From Spisula solida (Eukaryota; Mollusca; Bivalvia; Venerida; Mactridae), in the NCBI GenBank assembly GCA_947247005.1, contig OX365950.1, forward strand, positions 49,080,761 through 49,144,760: 64,000 bases of DNA. Reading direction: 5' to 3'. The notes under the pieces were generated by a model that searched no databases, was not told where the DNA came from, and saw nothing but the letters and a program-made list of their open reading frames with translations. Below, piece by piece: positions 1 through 11,203 of this stretch. How positions within the stretch are numbered: position 1 is the stretch's first letter; each line of letters opens with the position of its first letter. The position numbers were made by a program, and so were the translations under genes.

Positions 1-765
1 CAATTGACGGCGCTGAAAGTCAGGACAAACTAATACACATCACCGTTGAATGTTACGATAATGATAGCAATGCAAGCAACGTGCCATTTCGTAGGACTCC
101 GGTCATGTCTGATCGTATGTCAAAGTCTTCGATTGGGTCTGGATTACTGTCAGTTTCCAGAACTTCAATGTCCAACAGGTCTTTATCGAACTTTTCAGTC
201 GGAAGTTCTCGGAGCTGCAGGATCAAAGACATGCGAACTGTTTGGACCCAGGCTTCGTTTATCTCTGAGCTTGGATTAACCACGGATGAAAGTCAAGAAA
301 TGTTACGGGGCCAAGATGCAGAAACACAAGTCGATGGAATCGATCAATCAGTTTGTTCCAGTATTGATTTTGGAATAGATGAAGTTCTTAAAGACTATGA
401 GGATAATACAAAACTTTTGGAAGTTAAATCTAAGATTGAAGAGCGTTTAACGTATCCTGACCTAGCCGAGTGTGATGTGGGTGTCTGTGTGGACATGCTC
501 AGAATATCAAAAGTTCCTTTTCTCGTTGCTTTGAATAGAAAAATCCTCACAGAAGAAGGATATTTTAACGAGGAGTTTATAATGTCTTGCGGTATTGACA
601 TACTGCTGGAAGAACTTGGTAGAATTTCTGTCAGTGGTTTGGGGAGTGTGGCTGAAGTGACGAAAACGTTGCTTATAACTGCATGCATCGTTGCATTGTT
701 TAATTCAGAATCGGGCCGGAGATTTATCATGGAGAACGGTGAACACCTAGCTTGTGTTACTAAAG
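1..765 (+). CDS. Alternative 5' exon of the INF2-like formin, encoding a second version of the DID N-terminal half (5' partial)
   Basis: The frame is open from base 3 to a consensus donor (AAAG|GTAAGT) at 766, so the exon runs off the left window edge and gives at least 254 residues. The first ~130 visible residues are Ser/Thr/Asp-rich and look disordered. The last ~105 residues match the first half of an INF2-type armadillo DID. They align with the exon at 10135-11203 through FIMSCGIDILLEEL against [14 protein letters not shown], and ITACIVALFNSESG against [16 protein letters not shown]. Both exons end in phase 1, the phase the exon at 15900 needs. I infer an alternative first exon from an upstream promoter, spliced to 15900. 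It could also be a middle exon of a longer transcript, or be spliced in frame to a weak acceptor at 10092-10093, which would give a tandem DID half. The DID homology is clear; the splicing partner is inferred. Confidence 0.75.
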
Positions 766-2297
766 GTAAGTTTGTTGATATTTTTTTTCAGGGGTTTCAA
801 TCACAGCCGGAGAAATAAGTTCCTTGATTCATCATACCGGTATACAATTAGCGTAGAAACTACAATATATTGATTTTATTAATTAATGTCGTCTATTTGA
901 TGGTAGATACAGGCACGGTGCCGTACACTTATGTTCAACATTTTGTGCAGACTCCAAAGTTAGGTTCACCATATAAACATGACTGGCTGACATGAACGCA
1001 CAACAAGGGTTGAAACCACCGATGTTCTGAGCTATATATCCAGTTTTGTGTAAAGAGCGTATCTTTAAGTTTTTGGACTATAAAGGTCAACGAAATAAGA
1101 TTTTGCCACTTCTTGTTTGGGCTTAGTCCCAACAGAGACCAAACGTATGATTTCATTACATTACGTTAGGTCTCACCGGGTCCCAAGTACTTGTATGTAG
1201 CACTTTGCGACACGATTCTTTGTCGCTGTTTGGTGACCGATTATGAGCCCTAAAGAGCAATATAAAGTAAAGGCACACCACACATGGCTTCATTAATGCA
1301 TTTTCTATCATTGAAAACGAATGATTGCAAGAACACTAACCTCATTGATACATAAATTATTCCTGTTTCATTTCACTACTGAAATGTCCTTATTTACGCC
1401 ATTGAAGCCATGGAACAGAGCCGATGTGTTCCGAAAGTTGTTGTTCTGACATTTGTAAGAATTTTGATTGGACGAAAAGTGGCTATAACTAAAACCTAGT
1501 ATCCGGACTAAAAATACGCCTACATTAAAGTCGGTTAAGAACGACTACTCCGTATCGAATAATTATTTCGTCTAAGACAAATTTGTCAATTGTAGGTAAC
1601 TTTCGTTTTTAAAACGGAAGTGAATCGCGACAGAAGTCAGACAAACATTTCATCTAATATTGGTTGTGTAAAGGTGTGATTGACGCTTTTTTGTACTGTA
1701 TGATTGAAATAAGCTTTACTGCCGTCGATTCAACTGTTTAATTCCGAATAAGTCGTCCAATTGGGAAATAAAATTTTGCTAAAGACAGCTAAGTTCAAAA
1801 CTATGAGACTCTATAGTACTGTGGAACGTACGTAGAGTCTTATTTATGGGACTAGTTTGGGCTGTATCCCTAGGGACATGTATTGGCCAACTTTAAACGA
1901 AAATCGTTTTTAACGTGTTTTTAATCCATCCAAAAATACGTTCCTCTATATTTCTATTGTAAAACATATATTATATTTCATCGATAAGCTAGTAAAATGT
2001 TTAGGAAAGTTTGCCATGTAAATGAAATGCCATCAGTAATTATAATAACATTTACATATTTTCGGATACATAGTTATAATGTTTCAAGGTAATACTATGC
2101 AGAAACATGCTTACAAAAACAATCTGTGATTAGCTGACACTAATTGAGTTGTTTGTTGGCGATAGTACAGGGCTGGTGTATATAAATCAATTACCATGTA
2201 GTTAAATTGAAATTTAAAAAAAAAATGTACATCATATAACAAGCAATTTCTTAAATTGGCATCTTCAACCAATTGGTTTCAGTGTAAGGAATGGCAG

Positions 2298-2378
2298 ATA
2301 ATAATAATAATAAAGACTAATTTTACGAGGAAACTCATTTGACAATTACATTAAATGACAATCTTCCATGAGTTCCTC
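2298..2378 (-). repeat. Retroposon 3'-tail repeat with (ATT)n tail, copy 1
   Basis: On the - strand it reads CATGGAAGATTG..., CAAATGAGTTTCCTCGTAAA, then AGTCTTTATTATTATTATT. Four other copies occur (5876, 11215, 18697, 27246). The simple-repeat tail suggests the 3' end of a LINE or its SINE partner. Confidence 0.7.
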
Positions 2379-2427
2379 AAATAACATACTTACGTTGCTG
2401 TACTATGAAGTTCTTACTTATAAATAT

Positions 2428-2645
2428 TGCTACAGTCGGACGGACAGACGGACGGACTTACGGTTGACCACTTATTGGGTATTTCTTTTGTTAAAAAGTA
2501 CACACCAAGGGAAAAATACCCAATAAGAGACTTACGAAATGAATAGAATGTTCTCACGAATGGGCATTTATTGGGTATTTCTTTTGTCCTCTCAAACCCA
2601 ACAAGTAACCATTCGTGTGCTCGAACGGACGGACAGACGGACGTC
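2428..2645. repeat. Foldback-like repeat bounded by GACGGACGGAC tracts
   Basis: GGACGGACAGACGGACG-type tracts lie at both ends (about 2438-2458 and 2626-2643). TTATTGGGTATTTCTTTTGT occurs twice (about 2473 and 2568), and the first copy can pair with the AATACCCAATAAG at 2515-2527. Confidence 0.45.
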
Positions 2646-3303
2646 CCAAAGATTGCTACCTTAAATGATCTTTTCATTGTTTAATATAAAAGGAATGCCA
2701 ACTAAAAGAACAAAATAATTCAGTGGCTATGGAATAAAATCGATAGATTTATACTGTGTTAAGCCACACCTCTGACTACCTAGCGTAGCTTTCGTGTTCG
2801 TGGACATATGGACGGACAGACACTTCAGGATTAGGTGGAACAATTTTGGCAGGTTTTTATTTAAAGAACAACGGAAATCTAGGTCACAAACGCTTGAACA
2901 TTAGCTCGTACAAACCCAAATGTTTGCCCAGATGGATGGGCAAATACTGGTCCGACGAAATATTAGATGAAATTCCGAAATAAAAAGTGACTGGCCGAGT
3001 CAATCGTTGACTTTATTAAAGTTTCAATTATACTTTTCTTAGATAGTCGGGCCCATATATCAGATATCTGTAAACTCGCAGAGTGACCCAAAACCAACAT
3101 TAAATAATAACCGCGGAAAACGTACTGAATATTAGTAGAATGCAATTATATTTAAGATGAACCCTCATACCATGTATCTTTGTTTGAGCAACACCTGGGT
3201 ACATAATATCCCTGTTTTAAATCGGGCTTGAATGTAAGTACATGTATATTATTTCACTAAAAAAACTGTCATGTCTACCATCTTGAACAAATTATATGTT
3301 TCA

Positions 3304-3824
3304 AAACCCAGGAATCCCGGAACTCGCGGATGATAGAAACTGTAGCCTTATACATGTATACGTCACTATATACATACACAGCACGGGAATCTCGGAACTC
3401 TTGGACTATAGAACCTCTGGCCTTATACATACGTCATTATACATACACAGCACGGGAATCTCGGAACTCTTGGATTATAGAAACTCTGGCCTTATACATA
3501 CGTCATTATACATACACAACCCGGGAATCTCGGAACTCGTGGATCATCGAAACTCAGGCCTTATATATACTAGTACGTCATTATACATACAAAACACGGG
3601 AATCTCGGAACTCTTGAATCACGGAAACTCAGGCCTTATATATACTAGTACGTCATTATACATACAAAACACGGGAATCTCGGAACTCTTGAATCACGGA
3701 AACTCTGGCCTTATATATACTAGTACGTCATTATACATACAAAACACGGGAATCTCGGAACTCTTGAATCACGGAAACTCTGGCCTTATATATACTAGTA
3801 CGTCATTATACATACAAAACACGG
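3304..3824. repeat. Minisatellite block A, 69/75-bp unit
   Basis: Tandem units carrying CGGGAATCTCGGAACTC, ATAGAAACTCTGGCCTTATA and TACGTCATTATACATACA. Units are 69 bp in the first half and 75 bp (extra CTAGTA) in the second. Both lengths are multiples of three, which creates long spurious open frames. It continues in blocks B and C. Confidence 0.9.
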
Positions 3825-4258
3825 GGGGCGCGTTCTTAACGCTATTCCGCACATCCCGGACAGTGGAACACACTTACGAACAAACCGGAACACTGTTCGG
3901 AACATGTTCTTTCTGTGCCCGCCACAGAGGTGGTGCAGCCAGAACAGTCACTTGATTACAGCAAGAACAATGGTCGCTTGTGTCATAAAATAGAATATGA
4001 TAAATTTATTTTCCAATTAGTGGCTATTGCTGGCAAACAGTCAGATTCAAATATATCCACATGCATATTTCTTCCTCCAATATTACGGCTGCAATTACAA
4101 TGTTGGTCATCTTAAACATTTTACTTTCTGTTCCGTTTTGTTCGTAAGGTGTTTTGAGTAGAACACTCGGCACACTGTGCAGGACAGTTCCGTTTTGTTC
4201 GTAAGTTGTTCGGAGTAAAACATCCCGCACAGTGTGCGGAACAGACGTTACGAACATA
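3825..4258. mobile_element. Putative TIR element inserted between minisatellite blocks A and B
   Basis: The ends are imperfect inverted repeats (GTTCTTAACGCTATTCCGCA at left; GTTCGTAACGTCTGTTCCGC as the reverse complement of the right end). Inside, two ~58-bp direct repeats start with GTTCCGTTTTGTTCGTAAG (about 4131 and 4189). No clear target duplication seen. Confidence 0.5.
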
Positions 4259-4732
4259 CCCGGGATCTCGGAACTCGTGGATCATAGAAACTCTGGCCTT
4301 ATACATACGTCATTTTACGTTCAAACCACGGGAATCTCGGAACTCTTGGATCATAGAAACTCTGGCCTTATACATACGTCATTTTACGTACAAACCACGG
4401 GAATCTCGGAACTCGTGGATCATAGAAACTCTGGCCTTATACATACGTCATTTTACGTACAAAACACGGTATATCGGAACTCTTGAATCATAGAAACTCT
4501 GGCCCTATACATACGTCATTTTACGTACAAACCACGGGAATCTCGGAACTCGTGGATCATAGAAACTCTGGCCTTATACATACGTCATTATAGTTATTAT
4601 TATTACGTACAAAACACGGGATCTCGGAACTCTTGGATCATAGAAACTCTGGCCTTATACATACGTCATTATACGTACAAAACTCGGGAATCTCGGCACT
4701 CTTTGATCATAGTAACTCTGGCCTTATATATA
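4259..4732. repeat. Minisatellite block B
   Basis: Same unit as block A with ACGTACAAACCACGGGAATC spacers. One unit near 4589 is enlarged by a short TTATTATTATTA insertion. Confidence 0.88.
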
Positions 4733-5455
4733 AACTTAACAAATCTTATAAGTGTGCACGTGTTTTTCCCGTATATGAATATTTTTGCATGAAATTTTGT
4801 TTATATGCTTTTAATTAAAACAAGATTATATCAATAAAGTTTTTACTTCAAATTAAAAAAAGGCGGATCACTGAACCATGAAACATCAAAACACGTAAAC
4901 TGCACGAGCAATTAACGCGTAGGCGCAAATTATTTTTATTTATTTGAATTAGAATTTTAGATATATCATTACATTCAAAAACACAAACTTTGATTATGCA
5001 ATTTTTCACTCAACAATATAGTAGTGTTTTTTAACTTTTAAAAATACAGTGGTCAAAGGGAGGTAACTCTTTCACAATTGTATTTTCAGCAAACAAATGG
5101 ATAGTTATAAACCTAAAGTAGGCCTAATTCTCATCATCGCCTTCTTTATTTCTGTCTCCGTGATAAGTACATAGAATTGAACACAAATTGATCAGCAAAG
5201 AGGATGCATAGCTGCATTAACAAACTGATAAACACCCGAAGAACAAACGACAAAAAACCGTGACAATGATTAGCTTTTGCTGATGTCATCATTAGTTTAC
5301 TCTGTTAGTAAAAAATATTATTCGATTTTAAAATCAATTGAAATGTAATTCCATGTATCCAAGCTACATATGTTGAAAATTTCAAGAAGATCAAATACTT
5401 TTTGACCGAGTGATGTGTAAATATATACATGTACACTTATAAGATTTGTTAAGTG
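4733..5455. mobile_element. Non-autonomous TIR element (723 bp) with TA target duplication, nested in the minisatellite
   Basis: ACTTAACAAATCTTATAAGT at 4734 recurs as an exact inverted copy ending at 5454 (22-bp arms). TA flanks both ends. The surrounding array shows the uninterrupted target, so the insertion point can be read directly. No transposase frame; probably a Tc1/mariner-type MITE. Confidence 0.72.
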
Positions 5456-6011
5456 TACAAGTACGTCATTATACGTACAAAAGCATGGAATCTTGAAACT
5501 CGTGGATCACAGAAACTCTGGTCTTGTACATACGTCATTATACGTCAAAACACGGGAATCTTGAAACTCGTGAGTCATAGAAACTCTGACCTTATACATA
5601 TGTCATTATACGTACAACAAACTGGAATCTTGCAACTCGTGGATCATAGGAATTCTGGCCTTCGTCATTTTACGTACAAAACACGGCAATCTCAGAACTC
5701 GTGAATCATAGAAACTCTGACCTTATACATACGTCATTATACGTCAAAACACCGGAATCTCGGAACTCATGAATCATAGAAACTCTGACCTTATACATAC
5801 GTCATTATACGTACAAAACACGGGAATCTCGGACCTTGTAGAACATAGAACTCTGGCCTTATACATACGTCATTTGATGATCTCATGGAAGATTGCCAAA
5901 TGAGTTTCCTCGTAAAATAAAGTCTTTATTATTATACGTACAAAACACGAGACTCTCGGAACTCGTGGATCATAGAAACTCTTGCCTTATAAATTTACAT
6001 ACGTCATTACA
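5456..6011. repeat. Minisatellite block C
   Basis: More diverged units of the same array (GGAATCTTGAAACTCGTG, CATAGAAACTCTGACCTTAT). Interrupted at 5876-5934 by a retroposon-tail repeat. Confidence 0.85.
5876..5934 (+). repeat. Retroposon 3'-tail repeat, copy 2, inside the minisatellite
   Basis: Reads ATCTCATGGAAGATTGCCAA, ATGAGTTTCCTCGTAAAATA, AAGTCTTTATTATTAT in + orientation. It is the only + copy and lacks the internal AATTATATTAAATGG segment. Confidence 0.7.
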
Positions 6012-6520
6012 AGTACTATGTACTAATGGCTATGAAAAAATATCAGCCGCATGGATATAAATTGAAATTATAAATATGTCATATAATTTGTTTAAGATGG
6101 TAGACATGGCAGTTGTTCTAGTGAAATAATATACATGTATATGTACTAGATGATAATAATATTATCACTGATATAGATTTATCAGGGATATTTATGATTA
6201 AAACAAAGTAAAGTTCACGCTTTTTATTACGTATAATGAAGTATGTAAAAAGAGTGAACTTCACTGTGTGATAGTTATATAGACTAATTATAATCATGTA
6301 ATAATCGTGCAGAATATTCTCCGTTCGTCTAAATTGTTGAACGTTATCGACAGTGGGGTTTCCGTGAGGGGAGAAAACTGTGACAACATTAATCATCAAT
6401 TTTCCATTTAGTAACCACAGTAAATACAGTTACTTCCCTTTGGCAATATTGTGTGGATCTCTAACATTCATTGTTACTTGTACATATGATTGAAAGTGGA
6501 ACTTGACTGTAAGTTGTAAT

Positions 6521-6661
6521 TTTTCATTTGCGACAATAGAAGTTGTCTTGTCTTTTAAGCAGGTGATTTTCTAATTCATGTGTATCACATAACTTATGTG
6601 ATACACATGAATTAGAAAATCACCTGCTTAAAATAGTGACAATTCTATCGAAGGCAAATGG
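6521..6661. repeat. Long palindrome: perfect 40-bp arms with a 1-nt spacer, extended by imperfect arms
   Basis: Arms 6553-6592 and 6594-6633 are exact reverse complements around a single C at 6593. Beyond them CATTTGCGACAATAGAAG (left) and CATTTGCCTTCGATAGAA (reverse complement of right) continue the symmetry. It could be a foldback MITE, a hairpin RNA source or an assembly foldback artefact. Confidence 0.88.
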
Positions 6662-8493
6662 ATAAAGAATTATCAAAACAATTATTGCCGAGTGTTTTAT
6701 GTCATTCTTGATTTCCATTGTTTTAAGTCTAAAGGGAACATAGTCACATCATGGTACTTACACCCCATATTAAATCCGTATTTACACGGCGCTTTAAATA
6801 CCGATTTAACTTAATCTAGGTTGTCACATAATCATCCCATCCAAAGTGTTCCTAGTTACCTTTATCACTGAGGTACATTTGTCACCCATGTACCGCTGTC
6901 ACCCATGTAAGCATTGTCCTTATATAAGGATCGAACAGCTTCTCAGCCCCTCCTTTATAATACGACACCCATCGACTGAATTAACTAGGCGACTGTATGA
7001 TCCTGCACTACTGCACTTTGAACAGTTTATCATAATAATGGCGTGTGTTATGAACAAAGTGTTGTATATAAATGAGAAGTTTAAGCGTGTGTCGATGACA
7101 CTCCTTGAGTATATGTGCAAGTGCACTTCACTATAATAGTGCATGTCGCTCATTTTGGTATACTATTCCGACGAGATTATAATCTTCGATATTAATTGTT
7201 TCTAAGAAAAGGATGATTCAGTAATACATGTAGTTATACATGTGCAGTCAACACTTTTAACAACAAAATAACTACATTGTTTATTATTAATGTTGAATAA
7301 TTTAGGAGAAGCAACATTTGGCGGTAAGCATATTTTCTAAGAATAAGTTAAGTTGACTGTAAATAGATCGCCAATAAAAAAACGTTTCGTTTCTGTCGCC
7401 ATGAACAACACAACAGGCTTCCGTGATTTGTGGCATAAAGTAGCTCTATACGATGTCATTGTTTCTTGACGATATTATCGGGCAGCCATGTTGTGACGGA
7501 GTTTTGAAAGAGTTTGTATGGCGAAACGACAACAACACACAACACGCCCAAAAATAAAATCGATTAGATACGGCACATTCCAATATTACATCGTCCTTCA
7601 GCATATTGATCCTACAGGTACATGAACGGTATTACCACACCCTAAAGCCATGATTAAAATGTAAGAAAAGCTTTACTACCACCACACTAAGTAGATATAC
7701 ATGTATAAGATGTAGGGGCTGCGAGTTTGTCTGTCGATTATTCCAGGTGCATTTAAAAATTAATATTCGGTAAATCCATTTTAAGAAATCAATATGCCAA
7801 AGTGCACATTTTTCTCACATGCGCGTGTTGTACTAGGTGTGGTAATTTTTGTATCGAACTAATGTAGTTTAAATGATAAATTATGTGAATTTTGAACATA
7901 CGGTATGACCTTGAATGTAGCTATTTGATCAACCCAAATGTGTCATACCGGGTGGTACAATAGCCAAAAAGTTTCGAAGCCAGGAAAACAAGTATGCGAG
8001 CCACCCACTCTCTAAATAATTGTTACTACCTAAGATAAAATTAATGAGTAAAATGAAAAGACAAGAATTTAACAACGTTTGTATGTCAGAATCTGGGATC
8101 GAGCATACAACAAGGTGGATGTTCCAACCTACGACCCACCTGCAGTAGCCAACACTCTGTTCAATAATATTTGTACATATTTTGTTTGAAGGGAAATCTC
8201 AACTTTGTACCCACAGGAAATAACCTTGGAGAAGTGTATCATATAACACTTTGTACTGGAATGAACTCGGTTAAATCATTTTCCAACCATTGAATTTGAA
8301 TTTTATTAGAGAAGTTAATGTAACTTCCTTGTAATTATCTACCTCATAATCAGATATGTACGTTTTATTAACATCCTCGAGTATAAAATATCGTGTACGA
8401 AATCTCTACTACACCTCAAACCAACCTCTATATGTATAATAATAATGATAATAAAAGTCAGAATGGCTTTGTTCAGTTGGGCATGCCGAGTCT

Positions 8494-8825
8494 TCCATGA
8501 AAGAGTCAACTTCCGGTTATCGCAATAAGTCATACAGGTTGAATTGTATAGTGTCCCAATAAGTCGTACAGTGATTGGAAGTTACATGTGTTTTTGCTTA
8601 CAATAAGTCATACAGATCTAATTCAGTAATTGTATAGTCTCTCAATTATACTGTGATTGGAAGTTACATAAGTCATACACATTGAATTGTCTCCCGATAG
8701 GTAATGTTGTGATCGGAAATCACAGATGCTTTTGCACGCAATAAGTCGTACAAGTTGAATCATTGTAAAGTCTCACAATAAGTCATACAGTGATTAGGTT
8801 TATACACTGTGAGTTGAACATGCCC
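8494..8825. repeat. Degenerate AAGTCATACAG tandem repeat
   Basis: Repeats of CAATAAGTCATACAG, TTGAATTGTATAGTCTC and GTGATTGGAAGTTACA. A related array occurs at 30755-30925 and a fragment at 52205-52260, so it is a dispersed element with internal repetition. Confidence 0.65.
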
Positions 8826-9186
8826 AGCCTTCCAAGTGGTCCGCGTGTGGATCTGAAGTGAAGCCAGACAGAAAATGGATAAACAATTTTGCGGTGGTTA
8901 AATAACAATAACTGCTTCATGTGATTAATCAAAGCATTCCACAAATTCAGTTTTTATCATGCCTCGTTCTTATAGATTCTACTACTAGTAATTATAAGAA
9001 AATTATAAAATTTAATATTCATTTGCATATCAAACAATACCTCGTAAACGATTAATAACGTATAATGAATACTGAATACCACATGTTTAACACCTGTTAA
9101 TTACCTCACTCAGAGATACATACTGGGTATTATATTGTAACAACCCGTCAGTGCTTTGACAGTGATATCCCCGGCCACGTGTATCT

Positions 9187-9257
9187 GTAGTAAGGCGGGA
9201 ATAGCCGATGTAGTAAGTCGGAAATAGCCGATGTAGTAAGCCGGAAATAGCCGATGC
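9187..9257. repeat. Short tandem repeat, 23-bp unit x3
   Basis: GTAGTAAGYCGGAAATAGCC followed by GAT, three consecutive copies with few changes. Confidence 0.75.
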
Positions 9258-10134
9258 GATTCGGGAAAGCGATATTTGTCGAACGCACAAACGTGTTCAA
9301 CTCAGCCCTCCCGTTAAGCCAAACGGTTTAGTTTTACGAACCATTGATTTCGATAGTATCCGGAAACGTCCGGAAACGACCGAGTAGTTACGATCTCATC
9401 CTACCTGTATAGTTCGATGCTGAGAATACTGACTCATATATATGAATATATTTCGAGAGTGGAATGCAAAACATTCTCTTTCGGTGTGTACATGTACGTC
9501 AGTCATGTTTCTGATGAACCAATCTGGCAGTAATTATTGTACAATATTGTTGTAAATAACTTTCTTATGTCATAGGAATCCTGTGCATTTATTATTACAT
9601 AGTTCACCGTGACGTAGTTTCCAGCAAGTGACCACCGAAGAAAATGAATACTACTTATGTAAATGAGGTGTATTTAAATATCAAACGCGCATGTGATAAA
9701 CAGGATTAGCGGTGAAAACTTTCTCCGATGATGCATATTTCCAAAGCATTTATTTCATAGCGTGTTTACGTTCATTTATCGTAGGTTCAACTACCGCGAA
9801 GGTAGATCATCAGACTAAATGCATATTAAACAAAATACAAATTGGAAAAACAAACGTTTTGTTGTTGATGGATGTGTGGTTTGTGAAGGCTATAGGATCT
9901 GTTGATAAATAATGACGGATTATTTGTTCATATCTTTATCTCTCTATATAGACTGATGTAACCACCACAGTCTTGTGAGCATTATTGTATTTTTGAATAA
10001 CTGAAGACACTTAAAAGATAAGTAGATCGCCTGTATGTCTTGTAAGTGCACTTCTGTGTAAATATTTGTACTTGGATAAGCAAGAATTCGCAGTGTTTAA
10101 TGTGAAAACTAAAAAGGGAATTTGGCTAATCAAA

Positions 10135-11203
10135 ATGGCGTCTAGGGTACAAATGCTCTCCAAATCGTTTATGAATGGAAACGTGAAAAATGACATTCGT
10201 GATAAAGATAAGGACGATCGGAGATCAAAGGATAGATCTCCGTTTAATAGATCAGCGAATAACTCCGATAAAAGTGCAAGCACCAGTCCGGCTCAATCGC
10301 GTCGGAATTGTGTAACAGTGACACTGAACAAGGACACGAGCGGCCCAGTGACGTCACCTCTGATGCGGAATAGGATAAGCAGTGTTCCTTCCAAATTTTT
10401 AAAAGCAAGTTTTGATAAGGATGACGACAATAACCCCAGTATTTCCAGTGATACTTCAACGAAAGAAGAGTCTGTCCCAAAGGAAGTTGCTAAGCAACAG
10501 CCAAGTGAAATAGAACAACCATCTGTTAAATCCAGCAAAAAAGACACCAGTGGTTCCAATACAACAGCAGAAAGTTGTGATACAAGCAAAGACAAAACTC
10601 CAATCAAAGAAAATGTGATAAAATCCAGTTCAAAAATGAGTCCACTCTGTGCTCCGGACAAAGACAAAGTCGGTGAAAATGTGGTAAAATCCGGTACAGA
10701 TATGAGCCCATTATGTGCACCAGACAAAGTAGAGCCTTCTAAAGAGAGTTGCAAGAGGGATACAAAGAGCACCAAATACCTGATGAGGAAACAGAAGCGA
10801 GCGAAGCGCCACAAATCAGATGGTTACATGTTGGGACTGGAACTAGCTGCAAATTCATCAGAGGACGAAGCTGGTATCAATGATTCTTCATTAGGTGATG
10901 CCATAAACTTCCTACAATTAATACGAAATCCATCATTACAAAACTTAGCCAAGTTACGACGCAGCATTAAAACTAACGACAAAGATTGGATGAAGGAATT
11001 CCTTGAGTTTGATGGTCTTGGTTTATTGTTTCAATGTTTGAAAGATCTGGGCGCCATTCAGGGTTTTCATTTAACTGACATGGTACTAAAGATGGAGTGT
11101 GTAATGTGTATACGAGAAGTAGTGAATTCACAGTCAGGGTTAGACTGTCTACTACATCTGAAAGAAAGAAATGATAATCTGTTTGGGCGTCGATTTGCTT
11201 CCG
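10135..11203 (+). CDS. INF2-like: INF2-like exon 1: disordered extension plus DID N-terminal half
   Basis: Encodes 356 residues plus one base. Residues 1-250 are low-complexity and rich in Lys, Ser and Asp, with a near-duplicate segment carrying MSPLCAPDK twice. From about residue 250 the sequence matches the INF2 DID ([38 protein letters not shown]). The donor is TCCG|GTACGT in phase 1. No strong acceptor lies upstream, so this is best read as a first exon with its own promoter. A weak in-frame acceptor (TTCGCAG) exists at 10087-10093. Confidence 0.88.

Larger units (their letters stand above)
766..10134 (+). other. Intron/5' non-coding region between the two alternative first exons
   Basis: No further coding exon recognised. 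It holds retroposon-tail repeats, the split minisatellite, two nested TIR elements, a long palindrome and the AAGTCATACAG repeat, listed separately. The remainder is AT-rich sequence without clear structure. The promoter of the 10135 exon should lie in its last kilobase, but I see no convincing TATA box or initiator. Confidence 0.6.

Noticed and set aside
3296..3955. Long open frame of 219 codons with repeats such as NTGISELLNHGNSGLIYTS
   Set aside because: It is the minisatellite read in frame; unit lengths of 69 and 75 bp are multiples of three. No domain, and the frame runs into the nested element.
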